In this document: piece by piece, positions 31,963-39,617 of the stretch
How the letters are laid out: every line of letters starts with the position of its first letter
Numbering within the stretch: the stretch's first letter is position 1
DNA from: an uncultured bacterium
Lineage (GTDB): Bacteria > Verrucomicrobiota > Kiritimatiellia > RFP12 > UBA1067
DNA: 49,473 nt
NCBI GenBank assembly: GCA_903935195.1
Contig: CAIZQW010000154.1
Location: forward strand, 1-49,473
Direction: 5' to 3'
Notes under the pieces: model-generated
What the model was told of the DNA's origin: nothing
The model's database searches: none
What the model saw: the letters and a program-made list of their open reading frames with translations, nothing else
Program-made: the position numbers and the translations under genes

Positions 31963-33507
31963 CTACAGGGAAGTCCGTATGAGGAGGAGGCGATCACCTT
32001 CGGCTATTCCTTCTGTGAGTTCGATGAAGTCTGCTGAGAAACGTCCAGTCTTGACCTTTCGCTCCTCGGATGACTCCTTGCCCGTCTCGATCTTGACATA
32101 GGTGGTTCCTTCGCGCGTATAAACAGCTTCAACAGGGACATACAGGGTGTCTTTGATGGTCTCGACAATAATTTCAAGCTGGACGGACATGCCCGAGGTG
32201 ACGCGCGGATCAGAATTGTCAGTTGAAATCTTGGTCGCATAGACCTTAGGGCTTTGTGGATCCCAATGGCTGATGGATGTTGCAGCAGCGGCGATCTCCT
32301 CAATGGCCCCCTTGAGGAGGAGATCCGGGATTGCCTTGGCCTTGATGTGGACCGGCTGGCCGACCTTGACACGGGAGCGGAACTCTTCCGGGATGCTTGT
32401 CTGGACACGGAAACTTGACATGTCTGGGATATAGGCGATGGTTTGTCCAATCCAAACTTCCTTGCCTTCGCGAAGCGGACCCCGTGAATCATCGTAATAA
32501 GACGACTCCCCCGGTTGTCCATGGTAAAGTGTTCCCGTGACAGGAGAACGAATATCAAGTTTCTTCAGATCGGCTTGAATTTTTTTGAGCTCAAACGCCA
32601 GTTCCTCGATGGACCTCTGCTCCATCTCCAGTTCGATCATCTTTTTGGTCAGACGTGTCTCATTGTTCACGATACCCCGTTGAACTGCAATAGTGTTACG
32701 TTTGACAGTTTCACGTGAGGACTGGAGCTTTTCCGGATGCTCATAGCGCTTAAAGATGCGCAACTCATGAAAGGCGGAATCAACATCCTGTTTAGTGCTA
32801 TCCACTTTTATCACGGCTTCGTTGACTTTGCTTTCTGCCTCCATTTGCTTATATTCATCCATGGCGTAGGCATCGGAGAACGCCTTGCGGGCCAGCGTCA
32901 GATCCGTATCAGCCTTTTCCATGGCATTGATCTTTGCTTCGACGCTTAATTGGAGCTCTCGTTTTTTCTTTGGAGCATCTTCTTTGTCGTACTTGTTGAA
33001 GGTGTCGGCAGAGGTCTTCAGCGTATCCAGCGCAGTTTTTAAGTCATTGATGTTGTCCGCCCGGATCATCTCGATGTCCTTCTCTGCCATGGCGATGCTG
33101 CGCTCACCGGTCTGAATTTTTTGCAGCATATCGGTTTCCATTTTCTTGAAATACTCATCGGAGATACGAAAGATGACATCGTTTGACTTGACCGCCGAAT
33201 GGGCCGGGGTCACGAAGGTTAGTTTTAATTGATCGCCCCCTCGCATACCTTCAAACGCGATGCTATGGTTTTTGATGGCGCCGAGTTGTCCGTCGGACCG
33301 GAAGACCACGGAGAAGTCCCCGCGCTTGACCGTAAAGAAACGGTTGGAGGCTTGCGTCTTATTGGCAGAAGCCCCCTTATCGCATCCGGTAACGAACACG
33401 AGTGAAATAATGCTCGTTGAAGCGACAGCGTAAACCATTCGGCGAATGCCGAAAGCGAAGCGGTAATAACGCACTAATGAACTAATGAACTTCTCTCTCC
33501 TGCTCAT
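31963..33507 (-). CDS. Lipoprotein periplasmic adaptor (HlyD/MacA-like)
   Basis: The 514-residue protein has a lipoprotein signal ending SLVFVTGC, with Cys at residue 42. A long helical hairpin (about 130-310), a lipoyl-type domain (LKKLDIRSPVTGTLYHGQPG) and beta-barrel segments (GQPVHIKAKAIPDLLLKGAI; VTSGMSVQLEIIVETI) match membrane-fusion adaptors. It would bridge the permease to an outer-membrane channel. ATG 33507 overlaps the secretin stop (ATGA) and has AGAAGG upstream. The unusually long 24-residue basic region before Met24 is encoded by repeat-like DNA (33436-33492), so Met24 may be the original start. Confidence 0.82.
   Translation of the reverse strand: MSRREKFISSLVRYYRFAFGIRRMVYAVASTSIISLVFVTGCDKGASANKTQASNRFFTVKRGDFSVVFRSDGQLGAIKNHSIAFEGMRGGDQLKLTFVTPAHSAVKSNDVIFRISDEYFKKMETDMLQKIQTGERSIAMAEKDIEMIRADNINDLKTALDTLKTSADTFNKYDKEDAPKKKRELQLSVEAKINAMEKADTDLTLARKAFSDAYAMDEYKQMEAESKVNEAVIKVDSTKQDVDSAFHELRIFKRYEHPEKLQSSRETVKRNTIAVQRGIVNNETRLTKKMIELEMEQRSIEELAFELKKIQADLKKLDIRSPVTGTLYHGQPGESSYYDDSRGPLREGKEVWIGQTIAYIPDMSSFRVQTSIPEEFRSRVKVGQPVHIKAKAIPDLLLKGAIEEIAAAATSISHWDPQSPKVYATKISTDNSDPRVTSGMSVQLEIIVETIKDTLYVPVEAVYTREGTTYVKIETGKESSEERKVKTGRFSADFIELTEGIAEGDRLLLIRTSL
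33436..33492. repeat. Short-period repeat within the 5' end of the adaptor gene
   Basis: ACTAATGAACTAATGAAC (33473-33490) is an 8-base tandem unit in two copies. Next to it TTCGGC-GAAT-GCCGAA (33438-33453) is a perfect 6-bp hairpin. Together they encode the extra basic residues before the lipoprotein signal. It resembles the other short-period elements in period rather than in sequence. Confidence 0.45.
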
Positions 33508-34811
33508 TCCGCGACCTTCTTAAGTGCTTGGGGACCCTGGGGCGTTCCAAGGGATTGCCCTTTATCATAGATATGACCTTCGATTTCCTGCATCTTTAAC
33601 CGCAGTTGCTCCGATATCTTTCCGGCCTGGGCCTTGTCACGGAGTGGGGCGGTCTCAGGGGTGATCAAATAGGGGGTCATGAAGATGACCAGTTGAGTGG
33701 TGATCGAGCGCGTATTTTTGCCGGTGAAAAACCAGCCAACAAGGGGGATGCGCCACAGGTAGGGGACATGCGTGTCTGTCTCCCGCTCCTCTTTGCGGAG
33801 GAGTCCGCCCAGGATGATCATCTCGCCAGATTTTGCTTCCAGTTCAGTGGAGGCTGAACGCAGGGCGATGTAAGGTGCCTTGCTGACAAGGTCATAACGG
33901 GCGATGTTTGAAAATTCTGGATTGATCCGCAGGCGGATCCGTTCGCCCGAAATCATAACAGGACGGACGATGAGTTTGACCCCGACGTTTTCAAAACGTG
34001 TTGATTTGCTGATACTGCTTCCTGTGGTGGTCTCCGTCCCGATCGGAACCTTTTCGCCTGTTGTGATGTTGCCGTCAGCCCCACGACGAATGACAATATT
34101 TGGCGAAGTGAGGAGTCGTGCGCAATCCTTGGTCTGAAGATAGTTAATCAGGCCCCAGATCTTAAAACTGTCATTACCGCCAAAGAGCCACGTGCGTCCA
34201 CTTGAGCCACCTCCTGCTGAAGCCTCCACGTCGTTGACGCTTGTTCCAATGGCATCGTAGCCCGGAAGGATCAAGTTGCTGAAGACTCTTCGGAGCTGCT
34301 CTGAATCGCCCATCTTTGTGAAGCCGATCTCGACCTCCTTGTTCAGGGCGTCACTCAATTCAAACTCCACGATTCGCGCCTCTACGAGGATTTGAGGCAC
34401 GGGCTGATCAGCATCTGCGACGATCTTTTTGATCTGCTCAATACGTTCAGCGGTGTCAGAGATGACCAGCAGATCATCCTCCCCGCTGCAGGCGGCGGTC
34501 CCGGCCGGCGAGAGAAAGCTCTCGACAAGGCGCCGAAGCGTCTCTGCGCTGACAAACTGGCAACGGACGGTATGCAGGATGAATTTTTCTTGTTGGTCAG
34601 CGAGAAACTTTTCAAGGAGTTGCGAATAGTTTGCTTCGCTTTTGGCCGCAGCGGAGGGGGCGTTAGATGAAACAGTTGCTGAAACGGCTTCAGTCAAATT
34701 TGTGATTTTGTCCTCCTCTTTGTCTTCTTTGTCCTGCGCCAACAGAAGCGGGGTGTAGAGGGAAAGTGTAAAAAGGAGTGATCGCCACAGAAGAGAAGAG
34801 GACGGTTTCAT
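33504..34811 (-). CDS. Secretin-family outer-membrane channel
   Basis: The 435-residue protein starts with a signal peptide (SLLWRSLLFTLSLYTPLLLA). One N1-type ring domain (about 75-145: VSAETLRRLVESFL to DLLVISDTAERIEQIKKIVA) precedes the secretin domain (about 145-405), with ILVEARIVEFELS, TRFENVGVKLIVRPVMI and the C-terminal signature IPLVGWFFTGKNTRSITTQL followed by VIFMTPYLI. It is short compared with GspD and PilQ. It is the first gene of the operon with adaptor, ATPase and permease. No other type II, type III or pilus gene is nearby. An SD (AGGAA) is seen six bases before the ATG. Confidence 0.85.
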   Translation of the reverse strand: MKPSSSLLWRSLLFTLSLYTPLLLAQDKEDKEEDKITNLTEAVSATVSSNAPSAAAKSEANYSQLLEKFLADQQEKFILHTVRCQFVSAETLRRLVESFLSPAGTAACSGEDDLLVISDTAERIEQIKKIVADADQPVPQILVEARIVEFELSDALNKEVEIGFTKMGDSEQLRRVFSNLILPGYDAIGTSVNDVEASAGGGSSGRTWLFGGNDSFKIWGLINYLQTKDCARLLTSPNIVIRRGADGNITTGEKVPIGTETTTGSSISKSTRFENVGVKLIVRPVMISGERIRLRINPEFSNIARYDLVSKAPYIALRSASTELEAKSGEMIILGGLLRKEERETDTHVPYLWRIPLVGWFFTGKNTRSITTQLVIFMTPYLITPETAPLRDKAQAGKISEQLRLKMQEIEGHIYDKGQSLGTPQGPQALKKVAE

Positions 34812-34915
34812 AAGAAATTCCTAGATTGAATGATTTTGATACTATGCCAAACATCAGGGACAAGAAGCAAGGATTTTTGGTACAACGGCTGGGAGTCGAG
34901 GATGACAACCTACTC

Positions 34916-34945
34916 TTGCCTTTTGGGGGCTGAGTCGGGTATACT
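34916..34945 (+). promoter_or_regulatory. Sigma-70 type promoter for the rsmD operon
   Basis: TTGCCT (34916-34921) and TATACT (34940-34945) are separated by 18 bases. The -10 box is strong. The start of transcription would fall only a few bases before ATG 34956, giving a nearly leaderless message. Confidence 0.5.
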
Positions 34946-34955
34946 ATAACCAACT

Positions 34956-35528
34956 ATGAGGATATCAGGTGGAGCTTGGTGCGGACGTAAGCTGAAGGCA
35001 CCTTCCGGTGATGCGGTCCGCCCTACGCAGGATCGTGTGCGGGAGGCTATTTTCTCCATGCTCATGACAGTGACCCCAGACTCGACCTTTTTAGACCTTT
35101 ATGCAGGCTCGGGGGCTGTTGGCTTTGAGGCCCTGAGCCGAGGAGCGAAATCGGCGACATGGGTCGAGAAGGAACCCCGTCATGTTGCGGTGCTCAAAGA
35201 GAACTTGGCTCTATTAGGAAGCGATAAGGGTGAGGTCTTCTGTTTAGAGGTGATGCGGTGGGTGAAGGGGCCCGGACGCGGACGGGCGTTTGACGTGATC
35301 TATGCGGATCCGCCATACCAGCAGGCGCATGAGGCGGGGTTTGGTGAGTTGATGACGGCATTGGCCGAGCAACAGGTTGTTGCCAAGCGTGGTTTTTTTA
35401 TTGCAGAGATGGGCGAGCGCCAGAAGGCAGAGACAGTGCCGGGCTGGGGAATTTTACGTGATCGCACCTACGGACATACGCGTGTGGTGCTCTATAGAAA
35501 GGAAGATGTGGTTTTATGTACAGAATAG
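34956..35528 (+). CDS. rsmD: 16S rRNA (guanine(966)-N2)-methyltransferase
   Basis: The 190-residue protein has the RsmD start MRISGGAWCGRKLKAPSGDA, then VRPTQDRVREAIFSML, SAM-binding motif FLDLYAGSGAVGFEALSRGA and catalytic motif DVIYADPPYQQ. It methylates G966 of 16S rRNA. The gene overlaps coaD by 13 bases; the rsmD-coaD pairing is common in bacteria. Confidence 0.93.
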   Translation: MRISGGAWCGRKLKAPSGDAVRPTQDRVREAIFSMLMTVTPDSTFLDLYAGSGAVGFEALSRGAKSATWVEKEPRHVAVLKENLALLGSDKGEVFCLEVMRWVKGPGRGRAFDVIYADPPYQQAHEAGFGELMTALAEQQVVAKRGFFIAEMGERQKAETVPGWGILRDRTYGHTRVVLYRKEDVVLCTE

Positions 35529-36067
35529 CGGTTTATCCGGGAACGTTTGATCCCCTCACGCTGGGCCATTTTGATTTGGTCGTCCGCAGCGCGGCCCTCT
35601 TTGATAAGGTGATTGTCGTGGTGGCGGGTGTCTCGGTCAAGGCGACGGGCATGTTCTCCCTCGAAGAGCGCATGTCGATGATCCGGAAGAGCATTGAAGA
35701 TGCCGGCCTTAAGAATGTTGAGGTGGATCGTTTGGACTGCCTCTTGGTGGAATACTGCCGTCCCCGTAAAATCGGGGTGGTTGTACGTGGCTTGCGCGTC
35801 TATTCTGATTTCGAGTATGAATTCCAGATGGCGCTCACCAATCGAAAGCTGGCTCCTGAGATTGAGACCCTCTTCATGATGCCAAACGAGAATTATAGCT
35901 ATGTTACCGCCAGTACGATCCGTGAAATCGCGCGTTATGGCGGCGATACGAGCTCCTTTGTGCCCGAGAGCGTCCAGGGGCATGTTGAACAGTACTTAAA
36001 GATGCATCCGGAGCACCAGCTTCGGACAGGAGGTGCCGTTGGAAACACAGGCGCGTTTGATCGTTGA
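35516..36067 (+). CDS. coaD: Phosphopantetheine adenylyltransferase
   Basis: The 183-residue protein carries the nucleotidyltransferase motif YPGTFDPLTLGHFDLV, the segment VVVRGLRVYSDFEYEFQMAL and the C-terminal motif SYVTASTIREIARYGGD. It makes dephospho-CoA from 4'-phosphopantetheine and ATP, the penultimate step of CoA synthesis. It overlaps rsmD upstream and the DUF177 gene downstream (by 29 bases), so the three are one operon. Its C-terminus is about 20 residues longer than the usual 160. Confidence 0.95.
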   Translation: MYRIAVYPGTFDPLTLGHFDLVVRSAALFDKVIVVVAGVSVKATGMFSLEERMSMIRKSIEDAGLKNVEVDRLDCLLVEYCRPRKIGVVVRGLRVYSDFEYEFQMALTNRKLAPEIETLFMMPNENYSYVTASTIREIARYGGDTSSFVPESVQGHVEQYLKMHPEHQLRTGGAVGNTGAFDR

Positions 36068-36512
36068 TGTTGCTCGGCTTGATGAGGACGGGGAACGGTA
36101 TCAAGGTGAGCTATCCCTCGCGTTGCTCGATCTTGGGGCGAGTGAGGTCTTTGCCCCAAAGGGAGCTCTTGCTTATGATCTTTTTGCGCAGGCTCTGGGT
36201 ACGGAGTTGTTGGTCCGTGGCACCCTGAGCCTGCCCCTTAACTGCATTTGTGTCCGGTGTGGGGGGGAGTTTCAAAAAGTTGTCCAAGATCGTGATTTTG
36301 TCACCTCCATAGAAATTTCCGAGGCAACTGACTTCCTAGACTTGACCGATGAGGTCAGAGAAGCTATTATACTCGACCTTCCTAGTTATCCGGTCTGTAG
36401 CGATACCTGCAAAGGACTTTGTATGACCTGTGGGAAGAACCTCAACAAGGAGATCTGTGCTTGCCAGAAGGCGGGAAGTGATCGCCGGTGGGCTACGCTG
36501 GAGGGATTGTAA
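36039..36512 (+). CDS. DUF177/YceD family protein
   Basis: The 157-residue protein has the DUF177 pattern: an N-terminal part with ELLVRGTLSLPLNCICVRCG, the segment DLTDEVREAIILDLPSYPVC and a C-terminal Cys-rich stretch (CSDTCKGLCMTCGKNLNKEI) that probably binds zinc. YceD proteins precede rpmF in many bacteria and are linked to 23S rRNA accumulation. TTG 36039 is chosen because AGGAGG lies five bases upstream; the alternative GTG 36033 would lie inside that SD. It overlaps coaD and is followed by rpmF. Confidence 0.85.
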   Translation: METQARLIVDVARLDEDGERYQGELSLALLDLGASEVFAPKGALAYDLFAQALGTELLVRGTLSLPLNCICVRCGGEFQKVVQDRDFVTSIEISEATDFLDLTDEVREAIILDLPSYPVCSDTCKGLCMTCGKNLNKEICACQKAGSDRRWATLEGL

Positions 36513-36601
36513 GATCATCCAGTGTGTTCGCATTGAGGTGTGAAACATGATTTGGACTGTGCAAAGCACAGTTGCTGAGAAGAACAAGGAGAAATGAGAA
36601 A

Positions 36602-36781
36602 ATGGCCGTACCAAAAAGGAAGAAGTCGAAAATGAGAATCCGCCAGCGCAAGGGGCATATTAAGGCAGAACTGGCTCAAGTGCAGACCTGTCCGAATTGC
36701 GGCGGAATGCAGCAGTCTCATCGTGTGTGCCACTCGTGTGGTATGTACAAGGGACGTAAGGTGCTGACGATTGAGGCTTAA
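36602..36781 (+). CDS. rpmF: Ribosomal protein bL32
   Basis: The 59-residue basic protein starts MAVPKRKKSKMRIRQRKGHI and has the zinc-binding Cys set CPNCGG ... CHSCGMYKGRKV. ATG 36602 has AAGGAG ten bases upstream. The order yceD-rpmF-plsX is conserved in many bacteria. A strong hairpin follows before plsX. Confidence 0.95.
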   Translation: MAVPKRKKSKMRIRQRKGHIKAELAQVQTCPNCGGMQQSHRVCHSCGMYKGRKVLTIEA

Positions 36782-36818
36782 AGAAGTCTCGCGAGGGTGA
36801 CAATTTTATTTGTGATAT

Positions 36819-36851
36819 AAGAATTAAGGACAGATTCTGTTCTTAATTCTT
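36819..36851. promoter_or_regulatory. Long hairpin between rpmF and plsX
   Basis: AAGAATTAAGGACAG (36819-36833) and CTGTTCTTAATTCTT (36837-36851) pair along 15 positions with one G-T wobble and a 3-base loop. Only a short T stretch ends the 3' arm, so it may be a weak terminator, a processing site or an mRNA-stabilising hairpin that sets plsX expression apart from rpmF. Confidence 0.6.
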
Positions 36852-36876
36852 TAACAGTGTTTATAGGGGGATTCCC

Positions 36877-37902
36877 ATGCGGATTGCTTTGGATGCAATG
36901 GGCGGTGATCATGCACCCGGTGAGATTGTGCATGGAGCTGTTGAGGCTACTGTAAAGCCCCACGGTACCATTACGCGTGTCTTGCTGGTCGGTGACGAGC
37001 AAGCGATACATGCAGAGCTTTCTAAATATCCTCAGGCGAATATGAGCCGGCTTCAGATTGTTCATGCTCCTGAAAATATCAACATGGATGAGTCTCCCGC
37101 CGCTGCTGTTCGCAAAAAGAAGCAGTGCTCGATCAATATCTGTATGGATTTGATCAAGAAGGGTGAAGCGGATGCCATGGTCTCCGCTGGAAATTCCGGT
37201 GCTGTTGCCGCGGCAGCTGTCTTTGCCTTGGGACGGATCCCAGGTGTGATACGCCCAGCCATCGCTGCGGCGCTTCCGACACGTCGTCGCGATCGGCCCA
37301 TGCTCTTGCTTGACGCAGGGGCAAACATGGATTGTTCTGAGGACTGGATTGCTCAGTTCGCTGTGATGGGTGCTGCCTATTCAAAGGCGGTCTTGAAACA
37401 ACAAGATCCTGTTGTAGGGCTGCTGAGCATCGGCACGGAGGATGGCAAGGGCAATGAAGTGACGAAGAAGGCCTTCCCGCTCTTGCAAAAGCAGAACTTC
37501 AGGTTCCGTGGAAATATCGAAGGACATGACCTCTTCATGGGGGAGACCGATGTGGCGGTTTGCGATGGCTTTGTCGGAAATGTCGTCTTGAAGACCTCTG
37601 AGAGCGTTGCCCACGCATTGGGATTTTTGATGAAGAAAGAGTTCTTCATGGATCCCGTGCGGATGTTTGGAGCCTTACTCCTGCGTGGCGCCTTGCAGAG
37701 TGTCAAGAAGCACATGGACCCTGAGATTTATGGAGGGGCGCCCTTGCTGGGTGTTCCCGGGGCTGTGATCATTTCACATGGCTCTTCTTCTTATCGTGCG
37801 GTTTATCATGCGCTGGTTGCCGCCGCTGCCGCAGCATCAAACAATCTGACCGATGAGATTGCTTCGCGCATTGCCGCGATGGACCTCTCTAAGCCAGAGT
37901 AG
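36877..37902 (+). CDS. plsX: Phosphate acyltransferase PlsX
   Basis: The 341-residue protein starts MRIALDAMGGDHAPGEIVHG and has the family segments AMVSAGNSGAVAAAAVFALG, LLDAGANMDCSEDWIAQFAV, VGLLSIGTEDGKGNEVTKKA and FVGNVVLKTSE. PlsX converts acyl-ACP to acyl-phosphate for phosphatidic acid synthesis at the membrane. GGGGG precedes the ATG. No fab genes follow; the next gene is a secreted DUF1080 protein. Confidence 0.95.
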   Translation: MRIALDAMGGDHAPGEIVHGAVEATVKPHGTITRVLLVGDEQAIHAELSKYPQANMSRLQIVHAPENINMDESPAAAVRKKKQCSINICMDLIKKGEADAMVSAGNSGAVAAAAVFALGRIPGVIRPAIAAALPTRRRDRPMLLLDAGANMDCSEDWIAQFAVMGAAYSKAVLKQQDPVVGLLSIGTEDGKGNEVTKKAFPLLQKQNFRFRGNIEGHDLFMGETDVAVCDGFVGNVVLKTSESVAHALGFLMKKEFFMDPVRMFGALLLRGALQSVKKHMDPEIYGGAPLLGVPGAVIISHGSSSYRAVYHALVAAAAAASNNLTDEIASRIAAMDLSKPE

Positions 37903-37991
37903 GGCGGAGGTTGGTGTCGCCAATAACACCTCAACCTCGTTTCCTGTCATCTTTGCAGTCCAACGTTATCGTGTAACAAGGAGATTGAATA

Positions 37992-38687
37992 ATGAAAAAG
38001 ATTGTTTGTGTGGCCGGAATGATTCTGGCGTCGCTTGTTATGCGTGCTGAAGAGAACGTCTTGACGGAGCAGGAGAAGAGTGAGGGGTGGACGATGCTGT
38101 GGGACGGCACCACCACTGCTGGCTGGAGAAGCATCAAAACCAACGCTTTTCCTCAAAAGGGCTGGGAGATCAAGGACGGGATCCTGTCGGTACTCAAGGA
38201 AGTCTATGCGGGGGATGTCATTACCGAGAACGTCTACTCGAATTTCACATTGAAGTTGGAATTTAAGCAGACGCATGCATCAAACAGTGGCATCAAGTAT
38301 TTTTTTAACCCAAAGCTCAATGGGGGAACTGCACCTGAGTTCCAAATTTTGCACCCTGACCACCCCGATGCGAAGTTGGGTAAGAATGGCTCACGCAAAG
38401 TCGCCTCCCTTTATGATGTGATGCCCGCTCCTGAGGCTAAACTGCGTCCTGTAGGTGAGTGGAACGTGGTCATGATCGTCTGTCACGGGAGGCAGGTGGA
38501 ACATTGGTTGAATGGGGAGAAGGTTCTCTCCTTCGAACGTGGCAGCGAGGCCTTTCGTGCAGCTGTCGCCAAAAGTAAGTTCAGTAAATCCAAAAACTGG
38601 GGTGAAGCTGAGAGCGGTCATATTTTGCTCCAGGATCATGGAGACAACGTCTCGTTTCGCAATATCAAGATTAAGGTCTTGAAGTAA
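37992..38687 (+). CDS. Secreted DUF1080 protein (3-keto-disaccharide hydrolase domain)
   Basis: The 231-residue protein has a signal peptide (MKKIVCVAGMILASLVMRAE) and one concanavalin-like beta-sandwich domain of the DUF1080 type: EGWTMLWDGTTTAGWR, WEIKDGILSV, NFTLKLEFKQTHASNSGIKY, APEFQILHPDHPDAK and a final VSFRNIKIKVL. Members are abundant in PVC and Bacteroidota and act on sugars, some as 3-keto-glycoside hydrolases. No oxidoreductase partner adjoins it. AAGGAG precedes the ATG by nine bases. The RnfG-like gene starts 19 bases downstream of its stop. Confidence 0.85.
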   Translation: MKKIVCVAGMILASLVMRAEENVLTEQEKSEGWTMLWDGTTTAGWRSIKTNAFPQKGWEIKDGILSVLKEVYAGDVITENVYSNFTLKLEFKQTHASNSGIKYFFNPKLNGGTAPEFQILHPDHPDAKLGKNGSRKVASLYDVMPAPEAKLRPVGEWNVVMIVCHGRQVEHWLNGEKVLSFERGSEAFRAAVAKSKFSKSKNWGEAESGHILLQDHGDNVSFRNIKIKVLK

Positions 38688-38706
38688 GTATTTTTTGAGT
38701 TTAGCT

Positions 38707-39246
38707 ATGTTTAGGCTTGTAACAGTTTTGACGGTCATTTGTGCAGTTAGTTCTGCATTGCTGGCGGCTGTCTACAAGCTGACCCAAGAGCCGATCGCGC
38801 AGGCCCTTGAGGCTCGCACCAAGGCTGCAGCGAGCAATGTCATGCCCGCAGGGCTTCCCCTCCCTGAGAAGGTGGAGGTTGTTCAGGACGCTGCCACAAA
38901 TAGCTTCTATGTCGCTAAACAGGATGGAAAGATTGTCGCTGTTGCAGTCGAAGGGCGCTCGAAGAATGGGTACAGTGGCGAGGTTGTGCTCATGGTTGGA
39001 CTGAGCGCGGATGGAAAACTGATTAATTATGAAGTTTTGAGTTCTAACGAGACTCCGGGACTCGGAACCAAGATTGCCGGAAATAGTTTTAAGGACCCCC
39101 TGAAGGGCCGTTTTTTGAAGGACAATTGGATTGTTAAGAAGGACGGCGGACAGGTTGATGCTGTGACCGCTGCAACTATCTCTTCCCGGGCGGCACTCGA
39201 CTGCATCCGTGATGCAATCGCCAAAAGCAAGGCCCTTCAGCTCTAA
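38707..39246 (+). CDS. RnfG-like FMN-binding protein
   Basis: The 179-residue protein has one N-terminal membrane helix (VTVLTVICAVSSALLAAVYK) and a periplasmic FMN-binding domain: GYSGEVVLMVGLSADGKLIN, SSNETPGLGTKIAGNSF and VDAVTAATISSRAAL. In RnfG and NqrC the Thr of a DxxSGAT-like motif carries covalent FMN; here the motif reads DAVTAAT with Thr157 as candidate and Ala in place of Gly. RnfG is part of the Na+- or H+-pumping Rnf complex, but no other rnf gene adjoins it. An upstream TTG (38695) is a possible but weaker start. Confidence 0.8.
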   Translation: MFRLVTVLTVICAVSSALLAAVYKLTQEPIAQALEARTKAAASNVMPAGLPLPEKVEVVQDAATNSFYVAKQDGKIVAVAVEGRSKNGYSGEVVLMVGLSADGKLINYEVLSSNETPGLGTKIAGNSFKDPLKGRFLKDNWIVKKDGGQVDAVTAATISSRAALDCIRDAIAKSKALQL

Positions 39247-39267
39247 ATCATTTTAGTCATGAGAAGC

Positions 39268-39308
39268 AAAAAAACTCGTCCTGCCAGTGTGGCGGACGAG
39301 TTTTTTTT
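39268..39308. terminator. Bidirectional rho-independent terminator
   Basis: AAAAAAACTCGTCC (39268-39281) pairs with GGACGAGTTTTTTT (39294-39307), with a further GCC/GGC inside. The T-run on both strands lets it end the RnfG-like gene from the left and the small basic protein gene from the right. Confidence 0.9.
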
Positions 39309-39351
39309 ACAAAGGATTGCCTTGTGGCAAAACGCTTTGACCGTGACGATT

Positions 39352-39507
39352 CTAGACTTCCGGCTTGGTCTTACGCAGTCCCAGACCACGATCGCCATCT
39401 TTCCACTGACCACGCTTCTTCAACAGATTGACGCGCTCGAAACGCTTCAATACATTACGCTTTGCTGTGATCTTGCCCGAACCCTTTAAGCTGCTATGCT
39501 GACTCAT
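39352..39507 (-). CDS. Small basic protein of the Chlamydiae/Verrucomicrobia type
   Basis: This 51-residue gene starts at ATG 39507 behind a near-perfect SD (GAGGAG, six bases). The product reads MSQHSSLKGSGKITAKRNVL, then KRFERVNLLKKRGQWKDGDR and GLGLRKTKPEV. This closely matches, from memory, the small basic protein (TIGR04137) conserved in Chlamydiae and Verrucomicrobia and thought to be ribosome-associated. It is strongly basic and hydrophilic. It lies alone, ahead of a bidirectional terminator. It is the clearest taxonomic marker in the window. Confidence 0.88.
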   Translation of the reverse strand: MSQHSSLKGSGKITAKRNVLKRFERVNLLKKRGQWKDGDRGLGLRKTKPEV

Positions 39508-39617
39508 GATATTCTCCTCTTGTCGCCCGCGCTACCTTCTGTCGGGCATGAAGTTGTATACTTTACCAAACTGGCCTTGGCTTTTCAATCGCGTTTTTTC
39601 ATTTTCTCAAATCTTTT

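Noticed and set aside
33504-34811. PilQ or GspD of a type IV pilus or type II secretion system
   Set aside because: No AMIN domain or N0/N2/N3 repeats are evident, and no pilin, prepilin peptidase or GspE-type ATPase is nearby. It is annotated only at secretin family level.
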